A stretch of DNA of 64,000 bases from Microbacterium bovistercoris (GTDB taxonomy: Bacteria > Actinomycetota > Actinomycetes > Actinomycetales > Microbacteriaceae): the NCBI RefSeq assembly GCF_003387575.1, contig NZ_QUAB01000042.1, forward strand, positions 24,906 to 88,905. The letters are read 5' to 3'. Below the pieces are notes generated by a model, which was given only the letters and a program-made list of their open reading frames with translations, had not been told where the DNA came from and did not search any database. The translations under genes and the position numbers were made by a program. Position 1 is the first letter of the stretch; the number at the start of each line of letters is the position of its first letter. Positions 55,512 to 64,000 of the stretch are shown in pieces.

Positions 55512-57947
55512 TCAGAGCTTGACGATCGGGGCGATCTTGATCAGCAGCTTCTTCTGCCCGGCCGCGTCGAACCGCACGTGGGCGATGCGCTTGGCTCCCT
55601 CACCGGTGACCGCCTCGATGCGCCCCTCGCCGAAGTCGTCGTGCCGGATGCGGTCGCCGGGCACGAGTTCCAGGTCGCCGTTGTCGCGCACCTTGGCGGT
55701 GACCTTGTTCGGGAACCGGTCCATCGCGGTCGACAGCGGCGTCAGGCGCTTCTCCAGCGGCTGCGCGGCGAACCGGTCGCGGCCGCCGCCGCCCTGTCTG
55801 CGCGCGTTCAGAGCGCGCGACTGCGTCCCACCGCGGGAGTTCACGTCGCCAGGCGACTGCCGCCAGTCGATGAGCTCGGCCGGGATCTCCTGCAGGAACC
55901 GGCTCGGCATCGCCACGGACACCTCACCGAACTGCGCGCGGGTCATCGCCAGCGACAGGTGCAGGCGCTTGCGCGCGCGGGTGAGGCCGACGTAGAACAG
56001 CCGGCGCTCCTCCTGCGGCCCACCCGGTTCGCCTGCGGAGATGCGGTGCGGGATGAGGTCCTCCTCGACACCGGTCACGAACACCGCGTCGTACTCCAGA
56101 CCCTTCGCGGTGTGCATCGTCATCAGCGAGACCGTGCCCGACTCGTCGTCGAGGTCGTCGGCGTCCGAGACCAGCGCGACCTCGGTGAGGAAGTCGACCA
56201 GCGTGCCGTCCGGGTTGTTCCGCGCGAAGTCGCGTGTCACGGCGACGAACTCGTCGAGGTTCTCGAGCCGTGCTTCGTCCTGCGGGTCGCGGCTGCGGCG
56301 CAGCGAGTCGAAGTAGCCGCTCTTCTCGAGCAGCAGCGAGAGCCCCTCCGCCACGGAGGTCGCCGAGGGGACCTCGCCGGAAGCCGGCAGCATGATCGCC
56401 GTCGCCTCGGTGAGCACCTGGTCGAGCTGCCCGATCGCGGCCTGCAGCTTCGGGCCGACCCCGAGCTGCGAGGGGTGCGACAGCGCCTCGCGGAATGTGA
56501 TCCCCTGTTCCTCGGCGAAGCGCGCGATCGCCGTCTCGGTGACATCGCCGATGCCGCGCCGCGGCTTGTTCAGGATGCGGCGCAGCGCCATCTCGTCGGA
56601 GGGATTGGCGACCGAGACCAGATAGGCCAGCGCGTCCTTGATCTCGGCGCGCTCGTAGAACTTCGTGCCGCCCATGATCTTGTACGGCACTGCGGCGCGG
56701 ATGAAGATCTCCTCCAGCGCACGGGACTGCGAGTTCGTGCGGTAGAACACGGCCATCTCGGAGTACGGCATGCCCGCGCGGCGCAGCGCCTCGACCTCGT
56801 CGGCCACGAACTGCGCCTCGTCGTGCTGCGAGTACCCGGTGAAGCCGACGATCTTCTCGCCGTCGCCCTTGTCACTCCAGAGCTTCTTGTCCTTGCGGTC
56901 GAAGTTGTTGCCGATCACGGCGTTGGCGGCCGAGAGGATGTTCTGCGTCGAGCGGTAGTTCTGCTCGAGCAGCACGACCTTCGCGCCGGGGAAGTCGCGC
57001 TCGAACTCGCTGATGTTGCGGATGTCGGCACCGCGGAAGGCGTAGATCGACTGGTCGGAGTCGCCGACGACGGTCAGCGACGCGCCGGCCTCGGCACCGG
57101 TCCCCGAGCCCGGCGTCGTCTCGGGCTCGAAGATCATCATGCCGTTCGAGGCATACGGCTCGGGCGCCTCGCCCTGCACCGGCCTGGTGAGCTCGTGGAT
57201 GAGCGCGTACTGGGCGTGGTTGGTGTCCTGGTACTCGTCAACGAGGATGTGGCGGAAGCGGCGCCGGTACGTGTCGGCGACATGCGGGAACGCCCGGAAC
57301 AGGTACACCGTCTGCCCGATGAGGTCGTCGAAGTCGAAGGCGTTCGCCTTCTGCAGCTGCCGCTGGTAGTCGGCGAAGATCTCGGTGAACAGGCGCTCCG
57401 CCGGGTCGTTCATGTTCGCGTCACGGGCGTAGGACTCGGCATCCTGCAGCTCGTTCTTGAGCTTCGAGATGCGGCCCTGCACGGATGCCGGGGTCAGGCC
57501 GTAGGCGTCGGCCTCGTGCTCCTTGACCAGCCGCTTGATGAGGGCGCGCGAGTCGCCGGAGTCGTAGATGGTGAAGTTCTGCGTGAAGCCGAACTGCCCC
57601 GCCTCGCGGCGCAGGATGCGCACGCAGGCGGAGTGGAAGGTCGAGATCCACATGCCGCGCGCGGCATCGCCGACCAGGGCGCCGACGCGCTCGCGCATCT
57701 CACCGGCCGCCTTGTTGGTGAACGTGATCGCCAGGATCTGGCTCGGCCACGCCTCCCTGTTGCGCAGCAGCAGTGCGATGCGGCGGGTGAGCACGCTGGT
57801 CTTGCCCGACCCCGCGCCCGCGACGATCAGCAGCGCGGGGCCGCGGTGCGTCACCGCGTCGAGCTGCTGCGGGTTGAGCCCTGCGAGCAGGTCGTCGGAG
57901 GCCTGAGGGCCGGCGGAGGCGGGAACGATGAGTGGAGCTTCGGTCAT
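55512..57947 (-). CDS. pcrA: UvrD/PcrA-type ATP-dependent DNA helicase
   Basis: The 811-residue superfamily 1 helicase has Walker A VAGAGSGKTSVLTRR (42-56), motif II VDEYQDTNHAQY, motif III GDSDQSIYAFRGAD, motif V MTMHTAKGLEYDAVFVTG and motif VI YVGLTRARKRL. The C-terminal region ends in the Tudor-like fold of PcrA (LVPGDRIRHDDFGEGRIEAV), which binds RNA polymerase. It removes RecA and unwinds in repair and replication restart. TAGACT lies nine bases upstream of the ATG, giving a short leader. Confidence 0.96.
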   Translation of the reverse strand: MTEAPLIVPASAGPQASDDLLAGLNPQQLDAVTHRGPALLIVAGAGSGKTSVLTRRIALLLRNREAWPSQILAITFTNKAAGEMRERVGALVGDAARGMWISTFHSACVRILRREAGQFGFTQNFTIYDSGDSRALIKRLVKEHEADAYGLTPASVQGRISKLKNELQDAESYARDANMNDPAERLFTEIFADYQRQLQKANAFDFDDLIGQTVYLFRAFPHVADTYRRRFRHILVDEYQDTNHAQYALIHELTRPVQGEAPEPYASNGMMIFEPETTPGSGTGAEAGASLTVVGDSDQSIYAFRGADIRNISEFERDFPGAKVVLLEQNYRSTQNILSAANAVIGNNFDRKDKKLWSDKGDGEKIVGFTGYSQHDEAQFVADEVEALRRAGMPYSEMAVFYRTNSQSRALEEIFIRAAVPYKIMGGTKFYERAEIKDALAYLVSVANPSDEMALRRILNKPRRGIGDVTETAIARFAEEQGITFREALSHPSQLGVGPKLQAAIGQLDQVLTEATAIMLPASGEVPSATSVAEGLSLLLEKSGYFDSLRRSRDPQDEARLENLDEFVAVTRDFARNNPDGTLVDFLTEVALVSDADDLDDESGTVSLMTMHTAKGLEYDAVFVTGVEEDLIPHRISAGEPGGPQEERRLFYVGLTRARKRLHLSLAMTRAQFGEVSVAMPSRFLQEIPAELIDWRQSPGDVNSRGGTQSRALNARRQGGGGRDRFAAQPLEKRLTPLSTAMDRFPNKVTAKVRDNGDLELVPGDRIRHDDFGEGRIEAVTGEGAKRIAHVRFDAAGQKKLLIKIAPIVKL

Positions 57948-57956
57948 GGCACTTCG

Positions 57957-57962
57957 AGTCTA
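57957..57962 (-). promoter_or_regulatory. -10 box TAGACT before pcrA
   Basis: Nine bases from the ATG, so the transcript would carry about three untranslated bases; a GTG four bases downstream of the box is out of use by family alignment. Confidence 0.5.
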
Positions 57963-57999
57963 GGCGCGGCCACGGACAGCGACTCGGCGAGCCTTCGGC

Positions 58000-59013
58000 T
58001 CAGCGACGGAAGAACGCGACCCCGAGATCCGGATGATCGACGAACACGCCGTCCACGCCGGTGCGGGCGATGACGTCCCACTCGGCCTCGTACTCGCCGA
58101 ACGCCGCCTTGCCGCCGGGACCGCGGTACGCGGGGTCCAGGAACTTGTTCTCCGGCCGGCAGGTCCAGGTGAACACGCGCAGCCCCCTGGCGTGCGCTCG
58201 GTCGACGAGGACTGAGTCACGGCCCAGCAGCATCCGCTTGCTGACGCTGATGCCGTCGACGGAGCCGACCAGCCGATCGAGACCCTCCGGCTCCACCTCG
58301 GAGCGATAAGTGGGGGCCGCGCGCCCCAGCGCTGCGATCTGGTCGAAGGGCTTGCCGCTCGCCTCGATGAGATAGATGTACGACGCGGCGATGCCCTGCT
58401 CGCGCAGCCGCTGCAGCACGGTCCGTTCGAACGACTCGACGATCAGCGGCAGTTCGCCGTCTGCCCAGCCGGCGACGCGCAGATCGCGCACGATGAGCGG
58501 CACGAGATCGAGCCCGATCCCCTCGAAGTACGTGGCGTGCTTGATCTCCAGTACGACGCCGATCTCGCGACCGTGCTCGATGGAGCCCTCCCGCACGAGA
58601 TCGAGCAGATCCGTCAGGCGCAGGATCGGCTGCGCATCGTCGAAGCTGGCGCTCGAGGGCCGCAGTCTCGGCAGCCGCTCGCGGGTGCGCAGCGTGCTCA
58701 GCTCGTCCCAGGTGAAGTCCTCGGTGAACCATCCGGTGAGCGACTCGCCGTCGACCTTCTTCGTGGTGCGGCGGTCCGCGAACTCCGGATGCTCGGCGAC
58801 GTCCGTCGTGCCCGAGATGTCGTTCTCGTGCCGGACGACCAGAACCCCGTCCCGCGTGGCGACGATGTCGGGTTCCACCGCGTCGACTCCCATCGCGAGC
58901 GCGAGCTCGTAGGAGGAGCGGCTGTGCTCGGGCCGGTAGCCGGGTGCACCGCGGTGACCGATGACGAGCGGAGATCTTCTGACCACGCTTTCAGCGTAAA
59001 GCACCCCGTTCAT
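58000..59013 (-). CDS. Glycerophosphodiester phosphodiesterase
   Basis: The 337-residue enzyme hydrolyses glycerophosphodiesters to glycerol-3-phosphate and an alcohol. The catalytic and metal region is GHRGAPGYRPEHSRSSYELA near residue 19, DAVEPDIVATRDGVLVVRHE near 44, LEIKHA near 144 and the C-terminal VDGVFVDHPDLG. No signal peptide is seen, so it is probably cytoplasmic. ATG at 59013 follows GGAG by seven bases. Its promoter overlaps that of the divergent gene. Confidence 0.92.
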   Translation of the reverse strand: MNGVLYAESVVRRSPLVIGHRGAPGYRPEHSRSSYELALAMGVDAVEPDIVATRDGVLVVRHENDISGTTDVAEHPEFADRRTTKKVDGESLTGWFTEDFTWDELSTLRTRERLPRLRPSSASFDDAQPILRLTDLLDLVREGSIEHGREIGVVLEIKHATYFEGIGLDLVPLIVRDLRVAGWADGELPLIVESFERTVLQRLREQGIAASYIYLIEASGKPFDQIAALGRAAPTYRSEVEPEGLDRLVGSVDGISVSKRMLLGRDSVLVDRAHARGLRVFTWTCRPENKFLDPAYRGPGGKAAFGEYEAEWDVIARTGVDGVFVDHPDLGVAFFRR

Positions 59014-59025
59014 AGGGATTCTCCG

Positions 59026-59031
59026 TAGACT
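59026..59031 (+). promoter_or_regulatory. -10 box TAGACT before the Bax-inhibitor-like gene
   Basis: Located 55 bases before the ATG, so this transcript has a leader with AGGAG at 59071-59075. The minus-strand promoter of the phosphodiesterase gene overlaps it. Confidence 0.5.
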
Positions 59032-59086
59032 TATGGGACACCGACCGATCCCTCGGGACCGATCCCCCTCAGGAGTGATCCGCACC

Positions 59087-60001
59087 ATGAGCAGCAACTT
59101 CGCCTTCAACAACCCGGCGTTCCAGCAGCAGGACCCGCGCAAGGCCGCCACGTACCCCGGCGCGCCGCAGGGCACCTACGCGCCGCCGCCCGCTCCGACC
59201 GCGGCCCACGCCGGTGTGGATGCTGCGGCGAACGCGCAGCTCGAGGGCATGTACGCCGCGCCGTCGGCCGGTGCCATCGAGACCGACCGGATGACCGTCG
59301 AGGACACGGTCTGGAAGACCGTCGGCCTCTTCGCGATCCTGCTGGTCACCGCGGCCGTCGGCTGGATCTGGACGATGTCCAGCCTGAACCCGATCACCGG
59401 TGATGTCACGCTGATCCCGTGGATGGTCGGTGCGCTCGGCGGTTTCGTGCTCGCCATGGTTGTCACGTTCACCTCGCGCAAGAAGGTCCGCCCCGGGCTG
59501 ATCTTCGGCTACGCGGCCTTCGAGGGACTTTTCGTCGGCGCCATCTCGGCCTTCTTCGAGACGATGTGGCCGGGCATCGTCGTCCAGGCATCGCTCGCCA
59601 CGTTCTCCGTCGTCGGCGTGACCCTGGCGCTGTTCGCCAGCGGCAAGATCCGCGCCTCCGCGAAGATGACCAAGATCGTCATGATCGCCATGCTCGGCTA
59701 CCTGGTCTTCTCCGTCGTGAACCTCATCCTGATGTGGACGAACGTCCCGATGGCAGCCGGCGCCTTCGGCATCTACAGCATGAAGGTCGCAGGCATCCCG
59801 CTCGGTCTGATCATCGGCATCCTCGTCGTCTTCATGGCGGCATACTCGCTGGTCCTCGACTTCGACCAGATCCAGCAGGGCGTGCGCAACGGCGCGCCCC
59901 GCAAGTACGGCTGGCTCGGCGGCTTCGGCATCATGGTCACCGTCGTGTGGCTGTACGTCGAGATTCTGCGCATGATCGCGATCCTGCGCGGTAACAACTG
60001 A
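59087..60001 (+). CDS. Bax inhibitor-1/YccA-family membrane protein
   Basis: The 304-residue protein has a flexible N-terminus (residues 1-70, Ala/Pro-rich) and seven hydrophobic helices from about 80. MTVEDTVWKTVGLFAILLVTAAVGW, GLIFGYAAFEGLFVGAISAFFE and LVLDFDQIQQGVRNGAPRKYGW are typical of bacterial members. Related proteins (BsYetJ) leak calcium in a pH-dependent way; YccA interacts with FtsH. Role here is unknown. Confidence 0.9.
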   Translation: MSSNFAFNNPAFQQQDPRKAATYPGAPQGTYAPPPAPTAAHAGVDAAANAQLEGMYAAPSAGAIETDRMTVEDTVWKTVGLFAILLVTAAVGWIWTMSSLNPITGDVTLIPWMVGALGGFVLAMVVTFTSRKKVRPGLIFGYAAFEGLFVGAISAFFETMWPGIVVQASLATFSVVGVTLALFASGKIRASAKMTKIVMIAMLGYLVFSVVNLILMWTNVPMAAGAFGIYSMKVAGIPLGLIIGILVVFMAAYSLVLDFDQIQQGVRNGAPRKYGWLGGFGIMVTVVWLYVEILRMIAILRGNN

Positions 60002-60015
60002 CCTGATCACGCGAA

Positions 60016-60046
60016 TGGGCCGCTCTCCCGGGAGAGCGGCCCTTTT
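60016..60046 (+). terminator. Terminator after the Bax-inhibitor-like gene
   Basis: GGGCCGCTCTCCC pairs with GGGAGAGCGGCCC directly, followed by TTTT. Confidence 0.9.
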
Positions 60047-60054
60047 CCGTTTCC

Positions 60055-61338
60055 TCAGCCGCGAGCCTTCGCCTCGAGCAGGGCGCGCTCGCGGTCGTTG
60101 CCGGCGAGACGCGCCGCGACGGCGAACTCGCTGCGCGCCTCCTCGGTGCGGCCCAGCCGCAGCAGCAGCTCCGCACGCGTCGCCGGCAGCAGGTGGTAGC
60201 CGCGCAACGCCCCCTCCTCCGAGAGCCGGTCGATGATGCGCAGGGCGTTCGCGGGTCCGGTCGCCATCGCCACGGCGGCGGCTCTGTTCAGCTCGACCAC
60301 CGGCGAGGGGGCGATGCGACCCAGCGCCTCGTAGAGCAGCACGATGCGCTCCCAGTCGGTCTCGTCGACGGATGCCGCCACGGCGTGGCATTCGGCGATC
60401 GCGGCCTGCAGAGCGTACGGTCCCCGGCCGCGGCCGAGTGCGTCGGTGCGAGCCAGCGCCGCGCGTCCACGCGCGATCGCCCCGCGGTCCCAGCGCCGAC
60501 GGTCCTGGTCCGCGAGCAGGATCGGGTCGCCGTTCTGATCGACACGAGCGGGGAAGCGCGCCGCAGTGAGCTCCATGAGCGCGACGAGACCGTGCACCTC
60601 GGGTTCACGAGGCGTGATCTCGGCCAGGACGCGGGCCAGCCGGACGGCCTCGCGGGCCAGGTCCGGACGCATCCAGTCGTCGCCGGCACTGGCCGCATGC
60701 CCCTCGTTGAAGATCAGATAGAGCACGCCGAGGATCGCGCCCAGGCGCTCGGCGTACTCCTCTCGCGGCGGCACCTCGAACGGCACGTTCGCCGCGCCGA
60801 GGGTTTTCTTCGCCCGCACGATGCGTTGCTGGACGGTCGCGACGGGCACGAGGAACGCCCTGGCGATCTCCTCGCTGGACAGACCGCCGACCACGCGGAG
60901 GGTGAGCGCGACCCGCGCCTCGCGCGAGAGCACCGGGTGACAGGCGACGAAGATCAGCCGGAGCACGTCGTCGTCGATCGCGTCCGGGTCCCAGGGCACG
61001 CCCTGCGCGGACTGCTCCTGCTGTTCCCATTCGAGGTCATGCGCGATCACGGCGAGACGCTCGTCGTAGCGCTCCCTGCGCCGCCAGCCGTCGATCGCAC
61101 GGCGCTTCGCCACCGTGGTCAGCCAGGCCGCCGGATTGCTGGGGATGCCGGCATCCGGCCATTTCTCCAGCGCCTCCGCCAAGGCGTCCTGGGCGAGGTC
61201 CTCGGCGAACGCGAAATCGCCCGTCATCCGGGTGAGCGTGGCGACGATCTTCGCCGACTCGATGCGCCAGACCGCGGCGACGGCGCGCTCCGCGGATTCG
61301 CGGGAGCACACCGTCGCGGCATCCTCAGCTCTGGGCAC
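60055..61338 (-). CDS. ECF42-type RNA polymerase sigma factor with C-terminal TPR-like extension
   Basis: The 427-residue protein has sigma region 2 (EDLAQDALAEALEKWP near 51) and region 4 (LSSEEIARAFLVPVATVQQRI near 155), then a long helical extension (about 210-427, with LYLIFNEGHAAS and the LLPATRAELLLRLGR repeat-like segment) characteristic of the ECF42 group. Such sigma factors work with a DGPF-domain protein encoded next to them, which is found here. The GTG start overlaps the partner gene by 14 bases. There is no anti-sigma gene nearby; the extension is thought to contribute to control. Confidence 0.9.
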   Translation of the reverse strand: MPRAEDAATVCSRESAERAVAAVWRIESAKIVATLTRMTGDFAFAEDLAQDALAEALEKWPDAGIPSNPAAWLTTVAKRRAIDGWRRRERYDERLAVIAHDLEWEQQEQSAQGVPWDPDAIDDDVLRLIFVACHPVLSREARVALTLRVVGGLSSEEIARAFLVPVATVQQRIVRAKKTLGAANVPFEVPPREEYAERLGAILGVLYLIFNEGHAASAGDDWMRPDLAREAVRLARVLAEITPREPEVHGLVALMELTAARFPARVDQNGDPILLADQDRRRWDRGAIARGRAALARTDALGRGRGPYALQAAIAECHAVAASVDETDWERIVLLYEALGRIAPSPVVELNRAAAVAMATGPANALRIIDRLSEEGALRGYHLLPATRAELLLRLGRTEEARSEFAVAARLAGNDRERALLEAKARG

Positions 61339-61750
61339 GGCGCTCGTTCTCCTCGCGCCAGCCGGCCTCCTTCTGGATCCACTCGTTGTCCTGCGGGAAG
61401 TCGGAGAGCTCCGTGACGCGGCGCACCTCGAGATACGCGCCGGGCCCGAGCGGCGCACGCTTGGCCCATTCCGCGGCCTCCTCACGGCTCGACACCTCGA
61501 TGATCCAGAAGCCGTTGAACAGCTCCTTGGTCTCGCCGTAGGGTCCGTCGGTGACCAGCGGAGCCTCGGCCGAGAAGTCCACGACGAAGCCCTCCTCGGC
61601 ATCCGTCAGTCCCTCGCCGCCGATCATCACTCCGGCCTTGAGCATGGACTCGTTGTACTTCCCCATCGCCTCGATGACCTGCTCGAACGGGATGTCCTGG
61701 TATGCCTCGACGCCGGCGTCGTCCGCGCGCATGATGAGCATGTACTTCAT
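61325..61750 (-). CDS. YciI/DGPF-domain protein, partner of the ECF42 sigma factor
   Basis: The 141-residue protein begins MKYMLIMRADDAGVEAY and contains the DGPF-type motif TDGPYGETKELFNGFWII (85-102). DGPF proteins accompany ECF42 sigma factors across bacteria. ATG at 61750 has GAGGAG five bases upstream, so the shorter form is used. It lies first in the pair and overlaps the sigma gene, so the two are co-translated. Confidence 0.9.
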   Translation of the reverse strand: MKYMLIMRADDAGVEAYQDIPFEQVIEAMGKYNESMLKAGVMIGGEGLTDAEEGFVVDFSAEAPLVTDGPYGETKELFNGFWIIEVSSREEAAEWAKRAPLGPGAYLEVRRVTELSDFPQDNEWIQKEAGWREENERRAQS

Positions 61751-61844
61751 GATGATCTCCTCGATCTCGGGGCCGTCTCTCGACCCTCTCATTCAGGACG
61801 TCGAACGAGAAGAGCACCGATCGACATCGGCGCAGAATTCTTTC

Positions 61845-61850
61845 TAGGAT
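61845..61850 (+). promoter_or_regulatory. -10 box TAGGAT before alkD
   Basis: TAGGAT-TTCCGG-ATG, spacing six. Confidence 0.65.
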
Positions 61851-61856
61851 TTCCGG

Positions 61857-62519
61857 ATGAGCATTGTCGGCGAGATCCGCGACGCCCTGCAGGATGCCGC
61901 GGATCCTGCGCTGGCGCCCGGCCAGCAGGCGTACATGAAGTCCGTGATGCCGTTCCTCGGCGTGCGGGTTCCGGAGGTGCGCAGACTCGTGCGCGAGGTC
62001 GCGCGGCAGGAGAAGGATGCCGGGGCGCTGCGCACCGCGGCCCTGGAACTGTGGCGAGAGGCCGCGCATCGCGAGGAGCGGTACGCCGCGCAGGCACTGA
62101 TGGCGCTGCCGCCGATGCGCGGCCGGTTCGACCTGCTGGACGTGCACGAGGAGATGGTGCGCACCGGGGCGTGGTGGGACCACGTCGACGAGGTGGCGCA
62201 CCGGCTCGCCGACCTGCTCGACGCGCATCCCGCCGAGATGGGAGTGGAGCTGCGGGTGTGGTCAGGCGATGAGGACTTCTGGATGCGCCGGGTCGCGATC
62301 ATCGCCCAGCTGGGCAGGAGGGATCGGGTGGACCGCGCGCTGCTGACGGATGCGATCGAGCCGAACATCGCCGACCCGGAGTTCTTCATCCGCAAGGCGA
62401 TCGGGTGGGCGCTGCGCGATCTGGCCAAACGGGATCCGGACTGGGTGCGGGACTTCGTCGCGCAGCATCCGGCCCTCTCGCCGCTGTCGCGGCGCGAGGC
62501 GCTCAAGCACCTCGGCTGA
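61857..62519 (+). CDS. DNA alkylation repair enzyme AlkD
   Basis: The 220-residue HEAT-repeat glycosylase removes 3- and 7-alkylated purines without base flipping. Key segments are the Trp/Asp pair in TGAWWDHVDEVAHRL near 101 and FFIRKAIGWALRDLAKRDP near 178. It complements the Ada-AlkA and Ogt pair at 36.6-38.6 kb. It is transcribed alone. Confidence 0.92.
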   Translation: MSIVGEIRDALQDAADPALAPGQQAYMKSVMPFLGVRVPEVRRLVREVARQEKDAGALRTAALELWREAAHREERYAAQALMALPPMRGRFDLLDVHEEMVRTGAWWDHVDEVAHRLADLLDAHPAEMGVELRVWSGDEDFWMRRVAIIAQLGRRDRVDRALLTDAIEPNIADPEFFIRKAIGWALRDLAKRDPDWVRDFVAQHPALSPLSRREALKHLG

Positions 62520-62544
62520 CGGCCCACGCAGCCTCTCTCTGACT

Positions 62545-62606
62545 GCTCCGGTCTCATCGGTTGCGGGTGTGCCAGGGGTCCTCACCCACAACGAGTGAGA
62601 CCGGAG
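62545..62606. repeat. Palindromic intergenic repeat, family 2, copy 2
   Basis: GCTCCGGTCTCATCGGTTGC and its inverse (ending GAGTGAGACCGGAGC) are imperfect arms around a loop with GTGCCAGGGG. It shares the TCCGGTCTCA and GTTGCGGGT core with 31394-31450 and again lies between convergent genes. Confidence 0.88.
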
Positions 62607-62626
62607 CGTCGTGAGCGGCGGGCCCG

Positions 62627-63565
62627 TCAGCCGAGGGCGTCCAGCGACGCGCGGATGGCGGCGGCGGATGCCCGGAGCTTCGCCTCCTCGGCATCCGTCA
62701 TCGGCATCCCCGCGACGGGGACCGCGCCGGACGCGCTGACGACGGATGGCAGCGACAGCGCGACCCCGTCGATGCCGTGCTCGCCGCTCAGCAGCGTCGA
62801 GACCGGCAGCACGGCATGCTCATCGCGGATCACAGCTTCGGCGATGCGCGCCGCGCTCACACCGATCGCCAGGTTGGTGGCCCCCTTGCCGCGGATCACC
62901 GTGTACGCGGCATCCCGCACGTCGACCGCGATCCGGTCGAGCTCGTCGGGTGTGAACTGTTGCTCGGATGGCCAGTCCAGGATCGGCACAGGGCCGATGG
63001 TCGCGTTGGACCAGACCGGGAACTGGCTGTCGCCGTGCTCACCGACGATGTCCGCGTGCACGCTGGCAGTGCTCACGCCCGCGCGCTGGGCGAGCCGCCA
63101 GCGCAGTCGCGAGGTGTCGAGCACGGTGCCCGAGCCGAAGACGCGATGCGCGGGCAGCCCGGTGATCCGCTGCGCGACGACGGTCATCACGTCGGCGGGG
63201 TTGGTGACGATGATGAACACGGCGTCGGGGGCGTGCTCGAGCAGCCCCGGCATCAGGCTCTGCAGGATCCGCACGTTCGTGCCGGCGAGCTCCATGCGCG
63301 TCTGTCCCGGCTGCTGCTTGGCGCCGGCGGTGACGATGACGACATCGCTGCCGTCCACGACGGACAGGTCGGAACCACCGCTCACGGATGACGAGGTGAA
63401 CTGCGTGCCGTGTGCGAGGTCGAGCACCTCGGCATCCACCTTCTCTGTGGCGATGTCGTAGAGTGCGACCTCGGCCGCGCTCCCGCGGATCAGCGCCGCG
63501 TACGCGACGCTGACTCCGACTCCGCCAGCACCGATCACGGAAAGCTTCGTGCGTCCTCTGCTCAT
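62627..63565 (-). CDS. ldh: L-lactate dehydrogenase
   Basis: The 312-residue enzyme interconverts pyruvate and L-lactate with NADH. VIGAGGVGVSVAYAALIRG is the NAD fold, AKQQPGQTRMELAGTN has Gln at the substrate-specificity position that marks lactate rather than malate dehydrogenases, VTNPADVMT holds the Asn, and DIVGEHGDSQFPVWS carries the catalytic His. The start ATG follows CAGGAT by six bases; the longer frame upstream is not needed. It converges with alkD. Confidence 0.95.
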   Translation of the reverse strand: MSRGRTKLSVIGAGGVGVSVAYAALIRGSAAEVALYDIATEKVDAEVLDLAHGTQFTSSSVSGGSDLSVVDGSDVVIVTAGAKQQPGQTRMELAGTNVRILQSLMPGLLEHAPDAVFIIVTNPADVMTVVAQRITGLPAHRVFGSGTVLDTSRLRWRLAQRAGVSTASVHADIVGEHGDSQFPVWSNATIGPVPILDWPSEQQFTPDELDRIAVDVRDAAYTVIRGKGATNLAIGVSAARIAEAVIRDEHAVLPVSTLLSGEHGIDGVALSLPSVVSASGAVPVAGMPMTDAEEAKLRASAAAIRASLDALG

Positions 63566-63571
63566 GCCACC

Positions 63572-63577
63572 ATCCTG
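63572..63577 (-). promoter_or_regulatory. -10 box CAGGAT before ldh
   Basis: CAGGAT-GGTGGC-ATG on the minus strand, spacing six. Confidence 0.5.
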
Positions 63578-63679
63578 CCGGAGCCGCCGGGTGCGCGGCA
63601 TCCATCGATTCCGTGAAATCCGGATGCCGCATCGCGACGTGCCAAGATGGGCCGGACGGCGTTTCGGGTGGAGGGCTTG

Positions 63680-64000
63680 ATGAAGAACCGGATGCGACGT
63701 GCTGCTGTCCTGACTGCAGCGCTGCTGGGCGGGATTCTTGCCGGACCGGCACTGTCTGCGGGCGCGCAGACCCCGCCCGACCTCGATTCCGGGTACGTGA
63801 GCGACTTCTCCGATGTGCTCTCAGATGCGCAGGAGACGCGGCTCGAGAAGCGCCTCGGCGAGCTGGCATCGTCTGACGGACTGCCGGAGCTGTACGTGGT
63901 GCTGGTACCCGACTTCGCGGAGCCGTCGAACGCGCTCGCCTGGGCGGATGCGACGGCGCTGCGCAACAACCTCGCGCCCGACCAGTATCTGCTCGCGATA
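63680..64000 (+). CDS. TPM-domain exported protein, truncated at the window end
   Basis: The first 107 codons are present. A signal peptide (AAVLTAALLGGILAGPALS, likely cleaved near residue 27-30) leads into a TPM domain recognisable by GYVSDFSDVLSDAQETRLEK, LYVVLVPDF and a following NNLAPDQYLLAI. TPM proteins are periplasmic or membrane-tethered, linked to photosystem II repair in plants and of unclear role in bacteria. The ATG at 63680 has GGAGGG upstream. The stop codon lies outside the window. Confidence 0.85.
   Translation, partial: MKNRMRRAAVLTAALLGGILAGPALSAGAQTPPDLDSGYVSDFSDVLSDAQETRLEKRLGELASSDGLPELYVVLVPDFAEPSNALAWADATALRNNLAPDQYLLAI

Overview
The window is about 70% G+C, densely packed and free of phage or transposon genes. 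Codon use, two F420-type (deazaflavin) oxidoreductases, an iron-box haem oxygenase, the ECF sigma set and gene order such as sucCD, DUF6350, purN, purH all point to a high-GC actinobacterium of the Microbacteriaceae, most likely Microbacterium. That assignment is inference from gene content; no rRNA marker is present. The left edge begins with 35 C residues, so it looks like a contig end. The right edge cuts a TPM-domain gene.

Left part (1-13.4 kb): a thiazole-synthesis operon thiO-thiS-thiG-thiF (minus strand) sits behind a TPP riboswitch. Then come an HpcH-type aldolase, an MFS transporter with a tiny leaderless upstream ORF, and two uncharacterised proteins. A three-gene set (large LuxR-type ATPase regulator, DUF4242 protein, secreted protein) lies between two copies of the same palindromic repeat. 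glyA-folD follow behind a ZTP (pfl) riboswitch.

Amino-sugar region (13.4-26.3 kb): a GH20 hexosaminidase and nagA face a minus-strand nagB, ROK kinase, ROK regulator cluster and an unusual protein that joins a metal-ligand-free D-aminoacylase-like domain to a second GH20 domain. Together these would hydrolyse GlcNAc-containing glycans and channel GlcNAc to fructose-6-phosphate. Embedded here are a one-polypeptide sigma factor/anti-sigma-like membrane protein, a DUF2568 protein, a GlcD-type flavoenzyme and a Nudix hydrolase.

Centre (26.3-48 kb): an Ala/Ser-rich lipoprotein, an L,D-transpeptidase, monomeric isocitrate dehydrogenase with a palindrome in its promoter, a GNAT enzyme, and a heterodimeric ABC exporter preceded by its own promoter, a 23-residue leader peptide and a hairpin. 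Then the Ada/AlkA plus Ogt alkylation-repair pair, the purine genes purH and purN, a DUF6350 membrane protein, an NCS2 purine permease, a VOC/TetR divergent pair, a deazaflavin enzyme and sucCD.

Right part (48-64 kb): a phytoene-desaturase-like oxidoreductase, an ATP-dependent DNA ligase converging on a LigD-type polymerase (split end-joining enzymes), a DUF2470-haem oxygenase fusion under an iron box, SseB-like protein, PcrA helicase, a GDPD phosphodiesterase, a Bax-inhibitor-like membrane protein, an ECF42-type sigma factor with its DGPF partner, AlkD glycosylase, L-lactate dehydrogenase and the truncated TPM protein.

A recurring feature is leaderless transcription: sixteen start codons lie exactly six bases after a (T/C)ANNNT-like hexamer (one, at the 6585 gene, starts with G). 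Intergenic space is filled by at least five families of palindromic or tandem repeats, several of which sit between convergent genes.
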